Positions 7,600 to 16,779 are shown, counted from the stretch's first letter. The stretch is 37,265 bases of DNA from Mucilaginibacter dorajii (GCF_024808255.1 NZ_JANTYS010000039.1:1-37265); one strand, 5' to 3'. The notes: generated by a model not told the origin, from the letters alone. Translations and numbers: made by a program.

Positions 7600-10020
7600 T
7601 TATTCAGACCGCAAGCTTTTTACCGGGTTGGCCAGCGCGGCCCTTACGGCTTTGTAGCCCACGGTTATCCAGGCAATAAATAATGATGTTACTATAGCCA
7701 GCAGGAAGATCCAGGCACTTATAGATATCCTGTAGGCAAAGTTTTGCAGCCAGCCGGTCATAATGTACCAGGCGGCAGGCATAGCTATCACGAATGATAT
7801 AGCTATCAACACTATAAATTCTTTAGAGAACAGGAACACAATGCTGCTTACCGAAGCGCCCAATACTTTGCGTACGCCCACCTCTTTAGTACGTTGCACG
7901 GCCATAAACGATACCAGGCCATATAAACCAAGGCACGATATAAAAATGGCTATGCCCGCAAATATTTTATAAACCAGGGCCATCTGGTTTTCTGTTTGAT
8001 AGAATTTAGCAATATTGTCATCAAGGAAATAGCCATTGTAAGCATATTCAGGATAGGTTTGCTCCCACATTTTTTGTAGCTGGGCAACTGTTTGGCTCAA
8101 TGATTTTGTATCGATCTTGATAGCAACTATGCCGCTAAACTTTTTGGCCGGACTGATAACAATAGGCTTCACCGTTTCGCGCAGCGAATTGGTTTTAAAA
8201 TCTTCAACTACGCCAACAATCGGCATCCACCGGTTGCCGCCGCCCATGCTTACCGTTTTGCCAATAGCAGCCTGTGCATTTTGTATACCAAGCTTATGAA
8301 TAAAAGTTTCGTTTACCACTACCTGTCGGGCTGTATCGCTCACGTCATAACCTTTACCGGCCACAAACCTAAGGCCGAAGGTTTTAAAATAATCGGCATC
8401 GCCAAATTTAAGGTAGGTGTTAAAACCGGGATCTTTGGTTGAACTATTGAATAAAAAATTGGTACCCCAGTTATTTTCTGATGATGGCGCATCTGAAGCG
8501 AAACTTACCAATTTAACATTAGGATTTGCCAATAACTGCTGTTTAAATGAAGTGATTTTAGCCAGGCTAATACTATCTGTATAACCCGGAATTACCAGTA
8601 CCGCGTTTTTGTTAAAACCCAGATCGGCCTCACTAACAAAATTCATCTGTTTTACAGCTACTATGGTTCCAATCATCAACAATTGCGAAATAGCAAACTG
8701 CCCCACAACCAATGCCCGTCGCAACGGGATCCCCCCTATTGATGCTGCAGTGATCTTGTTTTTTAATGCCAAAACCGGTTTAAAGCCAGATACAACCAGT
8801 GCGGGATAAATACCCGAAAGCAATACCACAGAGATCATAACCGCAGCTAAAAATAGCATATTGCTTAAGGTAAACAGACCAATACCATCCGGCACATTAG
8901 CTATACTCTTTAATTGTGGCATTGCAAATTTGGCAACTATAAGGGCCAGCAATACCGAGAAAAATACCACCAACGTAGTTTCGCCAATAACCTGTATGAT
9001 CAGTTGCTTGCGGGTGCTGCCCAATACTTTGCGAATGCCAACCTCTTTTGACCGCCCCACAGATTGCGCTGTTGACAGGTTAATAAAGTTGATAGATGCC
9101 ATAACGATAATCAGTATGGCTATAAACGACAATGTGCGCAAAGTAGCTTTACTGGTGCTATGATCTGCAAGCGGGTTGCCAAAACGGGTATCAAAATGGA
9201 GATCGGCAAATGGCTGAGCTAACAAATGGGTCTCTGCGCTGTTTTTTTTGAAGTGTTTTTTAGAGAATGCTTCCAACTGCCCGTCAATATTTGCAGGGGC
9301 CATATTTGGTGGGAACAGCATAAACACCTGGTGGTTACTTCCGGTTGAGCCCCATTGGTCGCTGTAGTTATAATCCTTGCCGTGCTGTTTAAAGTTAACG
9401 AACGATACCATTATTTTAAATGGGAAATCGCTATTGGCAGGCGCATCTTCAATAATGCCTGCAACTTTAAGCGTCATCACGTTATCCATTTTCAGGATTT
9501 TGCCCATGGCATTTTTCCAGTCGCCAAAATATTTGGCGGCGGTGCTTTGGTCAATAACCACCATATCCGGTTCAGCCAATACCGAGGGGGTGCCTGCCAG
9601 GAACTTTGAACTAAAAATATCAAAAAACTGGGGTTCAATGAACAGCACACCAAGGTTCTCTGTGAATTTTTTATCATTTGTGCCACCTCCGTTACCATCG
9701 GGTACGGTTACCTGGCTGCCATAACTGCTGTTTAACGCGGCAACCTTTGCCTGCGGAAAATCGAGCCTTAAAGCGGCGGTAGCGGGAACCGTGATACCCG
9801 GATTATAGGTAACTTCCGATTCATGCTTTTCCTGGGTTACAATATGGTATACATTTTTGTAGTTGGGCTGAAAGGTGTCAAAGCTCAGTTCAAATTTGAT
9901 GATCACAAAAATGAGCAAGCAGGCCGCAATGCCCACGGTAAGCCCTGCAATGTTAATGCTTGAATAAACCTTATGCCTGATGATATTACGCCAGGCTATT
10001 TTTATATAATTTTTGATCAT
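7600..10020 (-). CDS. FtsX/MacB-like ABC transporter permease (P4), head of block P4-P1
   Basis: 806-residue two-domain FtsX permease. TM1 about 19-43, core domain 1 to about 290, TM2 296-317, coupling motif RSKEVGIRK from 323, TM3 about 347-367, TM4 and TM5 in the usual places, core domain 2 with APSS, second motif RTKEVGVRK from 710, tail NPVKSLRSE. TAQ group (INLSTAQ), close to P1 in the last third (GLYGLVSFMAV before the motif). Core domain 1 has a Gly/Asp/Asn-rich insertion near 106-116. The ATG at 10020 is the likely first codon of the P4-P1 unit: it is preceded by the promoter-like 18-mer at 10045-10062 and the paired sites at 10115-10153, which P11 also has at matching distances. Confidence 0.95.
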   Translation of the reverse strand: MIKNYIKIAWRNIIRHKVYSSINIAGLTVGIAACLLIFVIIKFELSFDTFQPNYKNVYHIVTQEKHESEVTYNPGITVPATAALRLDFPQAKVAALNSSYGSQVTVPDGNGGGTNDKKFTENLGVLFIEPQFFDIFSSKFLAGTPSVLAEPDMVVIDQSTAAKYFGDWKNAMGKILKMDNVMTLKVAGIIEDAPANSDFPFKIMVSFVNFKQHGKDYNYSDQWGSTGSNHQVFMLFPPNMAPANIDGQLEAFSKKHFKKNSAETHLLAQPFADLHFDTRFGNPLADHSTSKATLRTLSFIAILIIVMASINFINLSTAQSVGRSKEVGIRKVLGSTRKQLIIQVIGETTLVVFFSVLLALIVAKFAMPQLKSIANVPDGIGLFTLSNMLFLAAVMISVVLLSGIYPALVVSGFKPVLALKNKITAASIGGIPLRRALVVGQFAISQLLMIGTIVAVKQMNFVSEADLGFNKNAVLVIPGYTDSISLAKITSFKQQLLANPNVKLVSFASDAPSSENNWGTNFLFNSSTKDPGFNTYLKFGDADYFKTFGLRFVAGKGYDVSDTARQVVVNETFIHKLGIQNAQAAIGKTVSMGGGNRWMPIVGVVEDFKTNSLRETVKPIVISPAKKFSGIVAIKIDTKSLSQTVAQLQKMWEQTYPEYAYNGYFLDDNIAKFYQTENQMALVYKIFAGIAIFISCLGLYGLVSFMAVQRTKEVGVRKVLGASVSSIVFLFSKEFIVLIAISFVIAMPAAWYIMTGWLQNFAYRISISAWIFLLAIVTSLFIAWITVGYKAVRAALANPVKSLRSE

Positions 10021-10044
10021 TTTATCTGCAGATTTTGGTGAACA

Positions 10045-10062
10045 GTGTAAAACCTATACCAA
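10045..10062 (-). promoter_or_regulatory. candidate sigma-54-like promoter of P4
   Basis: On the minus strand this reads TTGGTATAGGTTTTACAC, 25-42 nt before the P4 ATG. P11 has TTGGTATGTATTTTAAAC at exactly the same distance. TTGG and the TT ten bases on resemble a -24/-12 promoter, but the -12 GC is replaced by AC. An alternative is a Bacteroidota primary promoter (TTTG-N21-TAGGTTTT). Confidence 0.45.
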
Positions 10063-10114
10063 ATAAATAAATAACTACAAATCAATTAGTTAAATCAAGT
10101 TATTTATACGAAGG

Positions 10115-10153
10115 TGTTCGTAAGTGTAACAGTATGTGTACGATAATGATACA
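10115..10153. promoter_or_regulatory. paired upstream operator sites of P4
   Basis: Two 17-nt sites, TGTTCGTAAGTGTAACA (10115-10131) and TGTACGATAATGATACA (10137-10153), start 22 nt apart. They fit TGTWCG-N4-YG-WW-ACA and match the pair upstream of P11 in sequence, spacing and distance to the gene. Confidence 0.6.
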
Positions 10154-10195
10154 CTAAGGACGAGGAAACAAGTCATGAATTAAAATAAAACACCT

Positions 10196-11032
10196 TTATT
10201 GAGCGCCTGGATGTTTTAATTTACCCAACGCATTGTTTATATCCGCAAGGTAAACCTGGTCAGGCTCCTCACAATATGGATCAGTGTGGCGGTAACCGGT
10301 TTTAATATACAACTCCCTGGCCTGCTTAAAAGAGTTGTATGCCTCACCTTTATTATGCATTGCCAGATACGTAAGGCCCATATAGTAGTGAACATCAGCC
10401 AGCTTTTGGTTTTTAACCATTTCTAATTTGAAATCGACCAATGCAGCGGTATATTTTTTCATTCGCAGCAGCGTAGCTCCCCGGTGCAGATAATCAAAAA
10501 GGCCCAGGGTGTTATTTTTTCGGTGATCGGCTATGCATTCGTTGAAGAATCTCATAGCCAATTTATAATTCCCCATTTCGCGCTGGGATATCGCCATTAG
10601 TATACGCAGATCGTAGTCTCCATCACCAGTATAACCAGGGTGACCACCTGTAAGTTTATACAAACGATAAAGATCTGCGTAACAATTTTCATAATCATCC
10701 ATGTGTTTAAAGTAACACCAACCCCTATCGCCTAAATATCCTATCGCATCCGCTTTCACGGCCTCATCCATCAATACTTTCCAGGTATAAAAATCGCCTC
10801 GCTTTAAATATGGTACAGACATTTCATGCAATGTTGGTGCAAAAGTGGCACAAGCCTCAAGCGATTGAATAAACAATTGTTGAGATTTTTTTGAACCCTG
10901 TCCATACTGAATAGCTTCGGTATAATATTGACATGCAAGCTGGTGAGCTTTATCTTTATATAAAGTACAATTAGTTTGCGCATTAACAAGGCTTGCATTA
11001 AACAGCATAAGAAGCAATATACATATCTTCAT
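10196..11032 (-). CDS. exported TPR-repeat protein
   Basis: 278 residues with a signal peptide (about 1-18, MKICILLLMLFNASLVNAQ), so probably periplasmic. The rest is helical with TPR-like pairs, clearest at about 150-240: GNYKLAMRFFNECI, LHRGATLLRMKKYTAALVDFKLE and VHYYMGLTYLAMHNKGEAYNSF. TPRs usually hold protein partners together; no catalytic motif is visible. Its ATG overlaps the stop of the upstream gene by 4 nt (ATGA), so translation is probably coupled. It is the third gene after P5 and the only non-permease type in the array besides its partner. It may be an accessory of the P5 permease, but that is inferred from position only. The family beyond TPR is not recognised. Confidence 0.8.
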   Translation of the reverse strand: MKICILLLMLFNASLVNAQTNCTLYKDKAHQLACQYYTEAIQYGQGSKKSQQLFIQSLEACATFAPTLHEMSVPYLKRGDFYTWKVLMDEAVKADAIGYLGDRGWCYFKHMDDYENCYADLYRLYKLTGGHPGYTGDGDYDLRILMAISQREMGNYKLAMRFFNECIADHRKNNTLGLFDYLHRGATLLRMKKYTAALVDFKLEMVKNQKLADVHYYMGLTYLAMHNKGEAYNSFKQARELYIKTGYRHTDPYCEEPDQVYLADINNALGKLKHPGAQ

Positions 11033-11541
11033 ATCGCGATATTGTTTATACGGCCTCTAAGTATTCTAAAATGCAGGAAATAATAGCTATCACAAACAGC
11101 CCCATTGGGTAATTTACCCGGGATCCATCCCTTTAAGTTTTTTACGTCTAAAAGCAACTTATTGATAAATTCTGAAGGAAAGGCTGTTCTTTGGTAATTG
11201 CTGTTTAGCACATTCACCCTAAACCAGTCTGTTTGTGCTTTACAGTTTACAATAAACCTAATAGTAACAGATCCCGTTATAACTGCATATTTAGCATCGT
11301 ATTTAAAACCATCATATAATTCCTTCTTTAAAGCCTTTATTTCGCCGGTATAAGTGGTATTTACGCTGTAATACTGATAAATATTTTCTTTGTTGCACAA
11401 CTTAAAATCATATTGATCGGTTTGTGTGTTAAAAATAATATCGCCTACCTGGTCTGGCAGTTGATCTGCTTTGGGTAATTTATTTTGCGCCGATGCGTAA
11501 TAGCAAGTGAATAACAACAGCATTATTAAACTATACTTCAT
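11029..11541 (-). CDS. exported protein with TonB C-terminal-like domain
   Basis: 170 residues, signal peptide about 1-18 (ending YYASAQ). Residues about 86-168 have the pattern of a TonB C-terminal domain: GSVTIRFIVNCKAQTDWFRV, then a helix with FINKLLLDVKNLKGW, P, and a final FHFRILRGRI strand. There is no TM anchor or proline-rich linker, so it is not an ordinary TonB energy transducer. Similar stand-alone domains are common in Bacteroidota as exported proteins of unknown role. It starts 18 nt after the stop of P5 and overlaps the TPR gene by 4 nt, so the three probably form one unit. The domain call is from pattern only. Confidence 0.75.
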   Translation of the reverse strand: MKYSLIMLLLFTCYYASAQNKLPKADQLPDQVGDIIFNTQTDQYDFKLCNKENIYQYYSVNTTYTGEIKALKKELYDGFKYDAKYAVITGSVTIRFIVNCKAQTDWFRVNVLNSNYQRTAFPSEFINKLLLDVKNLKGWIPGKLPNGAVCDSYYFLHFRILRGRINNIAI

Positions 11542-11559
11542 CGGGTTTGCAATAAATAA

Positions 11560-13959
11560 CTATTCATTCCTTAAGCTATTTACAGGGTTAGCCGTCGCTG
11601 CCTTAATTGATTGATAACTAACCGTTACAAAAGCAATCACAACCGCAATAATGCCTGCCAAAGCAAATACCCACCATTGAATATCAATCCGGTAAGCAAA
11701 ATCCTGTAAATACTTACTCATGGTAAACCAGGCTATCGGGGTAGCTATTACGATGGCTATGAGTACTAATTTTATAAAATCGACAGAAAGTAAGGTGGTG
11801 ATAGTAGCTACCGAAGCCCCTAATACTTTACGAATGCCGATTTCTTTGGTGCGTTGTATGGTAAGCTGTGTAATTAATCCTAACAGACCAAGGCAGCTTA
11901 TAAAAATGGCTATGATGGCACTTGAAGTGATGAGTTTATTCAACAGATCTTCCTTTTGGTAAAAATCATTGATCTGCTCATCCAGAAAGCGGTATTCAAA
12001 AACATTTTCCGGGAAAACAGACTGCCATGTTTTTTGGATATGTGCGATAGCGCCGGCATGGTTCCGTATATCTATCCTGATCCCTACATATTGATACTGC
12101 GTGCGAAAAGTGCTAACATACGATGGTTCAATCGCCCTATATAACGATTTGGCATGAAAATCTTTAACCACCCCAACTATGGTACCGGGCTTGTCAGTTA
12201 AATCGCCGGCGGTAAATTGGTGACCGATGATTTGCTGCGGGTTTTTAATGCCTAATTGTTTCACCAATTGCTCATTCACCAGGTATTCTTTGGCCGAATC
12301 TGCTTCGGCAATATTCCGGCCTGCTATGATGCGCAAACCGAATGTTTTGGCGTAACCTGCATCGCCCATCAAAGTACGCCCTACAAACTTTTCCCAATCC
12401 CGACCTTCGTATTTTATCGAGCCGCCTTTGTCGGCAGTTGAAGATGGTGCCCGGTAGCAAAAAGAAACTGCGCTGATAGCCGGATTTGCCAAAAGCTGGT
12501 TGCGGAAATAATCTGTTTTACTTTTATCAAAATCGGGCAAAGGCAACATTACTATTCCGGTTTTATTGAACCCCAGGTCGGCAGTTTTGAGAAAACGCAC
12601 CTGCATGGTAATAATAATAGTACCAATAATAAGCACCTGCGCAATTACATTTTGAATTACAATCAAACTTTTACGACTAAAGCCAGCAGCTCGTGTTACT
12701 CCGTTTACCTGGTTCTTCAACGCGTTTACTGGTTTAAACCTGCTTAATATCAAAGCGGGGTAAAAACCTGCGGCTAAAGTGACAACAAACATAGCCAGGG
12801 CGATAAATACAAATAATACTTTATCGTGCCCCCAATTAAATGTAAGTGTAGTTTGCAGCCATGAATTTAAAACAGGCAACAATATCCAGACCGATAAAAC
12901 CGCCATTATACCGGCAGCAAAAACAATCAGAAAGGTTTCGGTAATAAACTGGATAAATATGGCCGTAGGTGTACTTCCTAAAACTTTGCGGGTTCCTATT
13001 TCCTTGGCACGTTTAAAACTTTGCGCGGTAGCCATATTAACAAAGTTAACACAGGCTATAACAATTAACAGCAAGCCCACAATACCTAATGTAGTCAACA
13101 ACGATTTTTGAATTACGCCGCTATACCTGCCATCAAAATGCACCTCATTTATAGGCTGCAATAAGTATTTAAAAACCTTCGACATATCTTTGTCTAAAAG
13201 TTTCGTGATTGCAGCCTCAACTGTTTTTGGCGAAAGATTTGCCGGCAACTGCAGGAATACCACGTTGCGCGAGTCCTCCCAGGCCCAGCTTTCCTGGAAA
13301 TCTTTTTGAACATCGGGATAAATTGTTTTTATGGCGGTAAGCGATAGAAACATATCGCATTTAAAGTCGGTATTATCTACATTATCTGCCAATATGCCTG
13401 TCACTTTAAAATTATGTTTACTATCCAGCCTAATCACCCTACCTACCGCATCAGTGGTTCCAAAATACTTCAAGGCCAGTTTTTGGGTGATAACTGCATT
13501 ATCGGGATCATTAAAAGCTGTTTGGGCACTACCAGATAGCCAGTTATAATCAAGCATGTTAAACCAATGCTTATCTGCAAAGCCCACATTTTCTTTTTCG
13601 TAAAAAAGCTTTTTCTCTGCTCCCGCATTCTGCGGAACAGCAATGGTGAACGAGCGCTTTTGAACCAATATTCCCGCATCGGTTATCTGTGGCAATTCGG
13701 CTTTAATGGCGCGGGCCAATACCATTGGCGCGCCTTTTTCATAAAGCGTAGTACCATCGTCAAGATGCATTTGCTCAACAACCTTGTACAGCGATTTGGC
13801 ATTATGATGGTAAGTATCAAAACTTAAGTGGTAACTGATAAACTGGAACAAAATAATGCTACAGGCCATCCCCAGTGATAACCCAAACACATTAATCAGT
13901 GTATAAAACTTATGTTTATAAAGGTTACGCCAGGCTATTTTAAAGTAATTTTTTATCAT
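11560..13959 (-). CDS. FtsX/MacB-like ABC transporter permease (P5)
   Basis: 799-residue two-domain FtsX permease. TM1 about 19-43, core domain 1 to about 285, TM2 288-309, coupling motif RAKEIGTRK from 317 (Thr in place of the usual Val/Ile), TM3 about 342-362, TM4 and TM5, core domain 2 with APSS, second motif RTKEIGIRK from 703, tail NPVNSLRNE (Asn where most paralogues have Lys). TAQ group (VNMATAQ). It is the only permease followed at once (18 nt) by non-permease genes, the TonB-C-like and TPR proteins, which suggests a dedicated accessory pair. The 160-nt gap upstream to P6 holds one AATGAC repeat but no copy of the P4/P11 regulatory module. Confidence 0.95.
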   Translation of the reverse strand: MIKNYFKIAWRNLYKHKFYTLINVFGLSLGMACSIILFQFISYHLSFDTYHHNAKSLYKVVEQMHLDDGTTLYEKGAPMVLARAIKAELPQITDAGILVQKRSFTIAVPQNAGAEKKLFYEKENVGFADKHWFNMLDYNWLSGSAQTAFNDPDNAVITQKLALKYFGTTDAVGRVIRLDSKHNFKVTGILADNVDNTDFKCDMFLSLTAIKTIYPDVQKDFQESWAWEDSRNVVFLQLPANLSPKTVEAAITKLLDKDMSKVFKYLLQPINEVHFDGRYSGVIQKSLLTTLGIVGLLLIVIACVNFVNMATAQSFKRAKEIGTRKVLGSTPTAIFIQFITETFLIVFAAGIMAVLSVWILLPVLNSWLQTTLTFNWGHDKVLFVFIALAMFVVTLAAGFYPALILSRFKPVNALKNQVNGVTRAAGFSRKSLIVIQNVIAQVLIIGTIIITMQVRFLKTADLGFNKTGIVMLPLPDFDKSKTDYFRNQLLANPAISAVSFCYRAPSSTADKGGSIKYEGRDWEKFVGRTLMGDAGYAKTFGLRIIAGRNIAEADSAKEYLVNEQLVKQLGIKNPQQIIGHQFTAGDLTDKPGTIVGVVKDFHAKSLYRAIEPSYVSTFRTQYQYVGIRIDIRNHAGAIAHIQKTWQSVFPENVFEYRFLDEQINDFYQKEDLLNKLITSSAIIAIFISCLGLLGLITQLTIQRTKEIGIRKVLGASVATITTLLSVDFIKLVLIAIVIATPIAWFTMSKYLQDFAYRIDIQWWVFALAGIIAVVIAFVTVSYQSIKAATANPVNSLRNE

Positions 13960-14082
13960 GCTGCTTTTATTTACACGATGATAGTTAAAAACCTTTATAT
14001 GAGAAGTTAAAAAGCGTTAAATAGACTAAAGATTGATAGATAAAAAAACAAGGATAAAGCACCTGCCTATACCCACTAACTC

Positions 14083-14119
14083 AATGACTAATGACGCAAA
14101 GCAAATGACCGATGACTAA
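14083..14119. repeat. AATGAC heptamer repeat beside P6 stop
   Basis: AATGACTAATGAC, then GCAAAGC (a variant of GCGAAGC), then AAATGACCGATGACTAA, ending at the base before the P6 stop codon. Confidence 0.65.
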
Positions 14120-15586
14120 CTACTCGTTCCTCAAGCTCTTAACAGGGTTTGCCTTAGCTGCTTTAAGTGTATGGTAACTAACGGCTAATAATGCGGTAAC
14201 TATGGCAATAAACCCGGCGGTGATAAACAGGAACCAATCTGGCTGTATGCGGTAGGCAAAATTTTGCAGCCACTGGTTAACCAGGTACCAGGCCAGCGGT
14301 GCCGCAACTACAAACGCCCCCAAAGCAAGGTAAATAGTACTTTGGTTAAGCAACAGGAAGAGATTGGTAAGTGATGCGCCCAACACCTTACGGATGCCTA
14401 TCTCTTTAGTGCGGTTAAGCGTTGTTAACCCTGATAGGCCAAACAGCCCCAGGCAAGCTAATATGATAGCAATTACGCACGACACAGTTATGGTGGCCAT
14501 CCAACGTAAATAGGCATCATAACTTTTGGCTACGTCCTCGTCCATAAACGAGTAATTAAGCGGCAGGTTATTGGTTTGCTTGTTCCATTCTCTTTTCAGT
14601 TTTTCCATTTGGGCGGCTATGCTTTGTTTGGCTTTAATCCGAACCAGGAAAAACTCCAGCGGCCCCCGATTGATAGTATGGTACGCCGGCGGTATAGCCT
14701 GGGTAAGGTCGCGGTTGTGGTAATCTTTGCAAACACCTATAATGATGCCGCCAATGGTGGTATTATATTCATCAAGCGCAGGCTTACCAAGCATATTGTA
14801 AAGTGTTTGATTTACAATTACGTTATGCCTTATTTTGGTACCAACAGGGGCTTTCTGAGCCTCGGTAAGTACCATAGAAGCACTGTCGCTGGCAATATCG
14901 CGCGAAAAATCGCGGCCTTTTACAATCGGTATCCTGTTGAATTTAAAGTATTCATAATCAATATTCAAAAAATCAACTGGCACCCTTTTGTCGTTAAAGG
15001 TGTGTGCATTGGTGCTTGCTGCGTTAAACGAAAACGACGTTGCCGTAGCACCATCCAAGGCCGGGTTGGTTTCGGCGTAATGATAAATGGCATCTTTAAG
15101 ACGGCTGGAATTTTGTTTATCCGAAAAAGCATAAGGGTTTTGGAGCAATACAACCTGGTCTTTATCAAAGCCCATTTCGGTTTGGTTGATGAAACGCATT
15201 TGCTTATTGATCACCAGCGATGAGATCACCAAAATAACACAAACTGCAAATTGCACAATGATGAGGCTTTTTGACAATACCGGATTGATGCGGTAAGCCG
15301 AAAAACCACGCATAATATTTAATGGTTTTAAGCCCGACATGGCATAAGCCGGGTAAATACCGGCAAAAACACCCAATAAAACAGCCAGGATAACCAACAA
15401 AACAACCATATCAATAAATGAAAAACCGGTTAAGTGGATATTAGCACCGGTTAGTGTGCTAAAAAACGGCATAATGCAAATTGCCAATATAAAGCCCACC
15501 ATTACCGACATACAAGCCAGCAACTGCGTTTCGGTATAATATTGTAATATGATTTGGATGCGGCCCGCACCTATAGTTTTACGCAC
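14120..15586 (-). CDS. C-terminal fragment of split permease P6
   Basis: 488 codons from a GTG at 15586, three codons after the amber stop and in the same frame. It holds TM3-TM5, core domain 2, TM6-TM8, the second coupling motif RTKEIGIRK and the tail NPVKSLRNE. The GTG lies inside the first coupling motif (GVRKTIGAG), so it is not a natural gene start and independent function is doubtful. Confidence 0.6.
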   Translation of the reverse strand: MRKTIGAGRIQIILQYYTETQLLACMSVMVGFILAICIMPFFSTLTGANIHLTGFSFIDMVVLLVILAVLLGVFAGIYPAYAMSGLKPLNIMRGFSAYRINPVLSKSLIIVQFAVCVILVISSLVINKQMRFINQTEMGFDKDQVVLLQNPYAFSDKQNSSRLKDAIYHYAETNPALDGATATSFSFNAASTNAHTFNDKRVPVDFLNIDYEYFKFNRIPIVKGRDFSRDIASDSASMVLTEAQKAPVGTKIRHNVIVNQTLYNMLGKPALDEYNTTIGGIIIGVCKDYHNRDLTQAIPPAYHTINRGPLEFFLVRIKAKQSIAAQMEKLKREWNKQTNNLPLNYSFMDEDVAKSYDAYLRWMATITVSCVIAIILACLGLFGLSGLTTLNRTKEIGIRKVLGASLTNLFLLLNQSTIYLALGAFVVAAPLAWYLVNQWLQNFAYRIQPDWFLFITAGFIAIVTALLAVSYHTLKAAKANPVKSLRNE

Positions 15587-15595
15587 GCCTACATC

Positions 15596-16627
15596 CTACG
15601 ACCTTGATATAGCATTTGTAAGCGTAAGTAATACGTAGTTAAAGCAGGCTATCACCAAAATAATGGCAGCCAAACCTATCAGCTGATAAATATTTTTTAG
15701 GTTGGTATAATGCCCCCAGGCACCGCCTTCGCTATAATGCGCATCGGCAAAGCGCCTTAAATAGATGTGGGTATCGGCAGCCTTATTTTTTGGATCAAGC
15801 TTCACCAGCCAATCACTTAGTGATTTAAAATAGGTTTTGGCAAACACATCCAGTTTTTGCTGAAAACGGTTTACATCAGTTCCGTTTTTTATTTTGATGA
15901 TAAGTATTTCGCTAAAGGAGTTAACCCCGTTTTTAATTTTTTCCTGGTAATCTTCCCTTGATTCAACCGGGAAGATCATATCAAACTGCATGCTGGAGTT
16001 TTCCGGAAAATCTTTCATCAATCCATTAACAGTTAACAGGATAGGTTTGGTATCACCGGGCAGCTGTACCGTTTTCCCAATCGGATCGGCATCGCCAAAA
16101 TACTTTTTGGCCAGCCGCTCACTTATTACTACCTGGTTATGGCCCGATAACACCGTTGCAGCATCGCCTTTGATAAGCGGGAAGTTAAAAACCTTAAAAA
16201 AATCGGCATCGGCACAAACAATATTATAATTTTCCTGGAAATTTTGGTTACCCACTTTAACAACCGGTTTATAAAAACCATCAAAGCGCACTGCATTCTC
16301 AATTTCGGGAAAATTTCTTTTCAGGTCTATGCCCAGTACCGGTGGTGTATTGGCTATATTTTTTTGATCTTCTTTTTTTGTCAAAAAAGAAAAAAAGCTT
16401 TTATCGCTTTTTTCGTCACCTGGTTTCGAAAATATATCAGACTCCTCCACCCTATACAACTGGCCAACTTCGTGATGAAACTTATCAAAAGATTGTTCAT
16501 TTTTAAGGTAAAGATAAACCAGGATACAAAAGGCGCTTGCTATACCTAAACCCACCAGGTTAATTGTGGTGTACAATTTATTACGTAAAATATTCCTTAA
16601 GGCAAGTTTTAGGTTGATGTTTGACAT
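15596..16627 (-). CDS. N-terminal fragment of split permease P6
   Basis: 343 codons from the ATG at 16627 to the TAG at 15596-15598. It contains TM1 (about 20-42), core domain 1 (about 50-305, with FGDADPIGK near 177) and TM2 (about 312-335), and ends at SRS just before the coupling motif. Alone it would be a membrane-anchored core domain without an ATPase-coupling helix. Confidence 0.6.
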   Translation of the reverse strand: MSNINLKLALRNILRNKLYTTINLVGLGIASAFCILVYLYLKNEQSFDKFHHEVGQLYRVEESDIFSKPGDEKSDKSFFSFLTKKEDQKNIANTPPVLGIDLKRNFPEIENAVRFDGFYKPVVKVGNQNFQENYNIVCADADFFKVFNFPLIKGDAATVLSGHNQVVISERLAKKYFGDADPIGKTVQLPGDTKPILLTVNGLMKDFPENSSMQFDMIFPVESREDYQEKIKNGVNSFSEILIIKIKNGTDVNRFQQKLDVFAKTYFKSLSDWLVKLDPKNKAADTHIYLRRFADAHYSEGGAWGHYTNLKNIYQLIGLAAIILVIACFNYVLLTLTNAISRS

Positions 16628-16721
16628 AGGTTTTGTTTAAACTCCAAAATACGAAGCTTAAACGTTAAAAGCAAAGCATTTAACACTTTATATAAATTTG
16701 TTACTTATGCTTAAGTAGCGC

Positions 16722-16755
16722 AAAAAAAGTCCCGATCTTTTGACAGATGAGGGCT
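16722..16755 (-). terminator. Rho-independent terminator after P7
   Basis: On the minus strand, AGCCCTCATC and GATCGGGACT form an imperfect 10-bp stem around an 8-nt loop, followed by seven T. It lies 25 nt after the P7 stop and would end the P11-P7 unit before P6. Confidence 0.65.
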
Positions 16756-16779
16756 TCAGGATTGTTTTAATGAAAAGAG

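Larger units (their letters stand above)
14120..16627 (-). pseudogene. FtsX/MacB-like permease P6, split by an in-frame amber codon
   Basis: Read through its single in-frame TAG (15596-15598), this is a collinear FtsX permease of about 835 residues. The stop falls in the first coupling motif: SRS-stop-DVGVRK, where paralogues have R-S-K-E-V-G-V-R-K. One substitution from a Lys codon (AAG to TAG) would explain it, and frame and flanking sequence are intact. It is the most divergent array member: MSNINLKLALRN instead of MIKNYFKIAWRN, YVLLTLTNAISRS after TM2, and a lysine-rich insertion near residues 69-95. The C-terminus keeps RTKEIGIRK and NPVKSLRNE. Recent nonsense mutation, sequencing error, or stop-codon suppression are all possible; the intact remainder argues for a recent event. 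Confidence 0.75.

Noticed and set aside
14020..14075. Terminator between P6 and P5
   Set aside because: There is a T-run on the minus strand, but the preceding pairing (CAGG with CCTTG) is only about four bases.
14576..15223. 215-codon open frame on the plus strand
   Set aside because: It is antisense to the P6 permease, whose frame has clear family motifs. The plus-strand frame shows no recognisable domain.
15588..15600. CCTACATCCTACG inside P6, matching the candidate operator near 34222
   Set aside because: It lies within coding DNA at the amber codon, lacks the longer CCCTACATCAC form and any nearby promoter; taken as chance.
14120..16627. P6 as two genuine adjacent genes
   Set aside because: The downstream part starts with a GTG inside the coupling motif, in the same frame and only three codons after the stop; a nonsense-split single gene is simpler.
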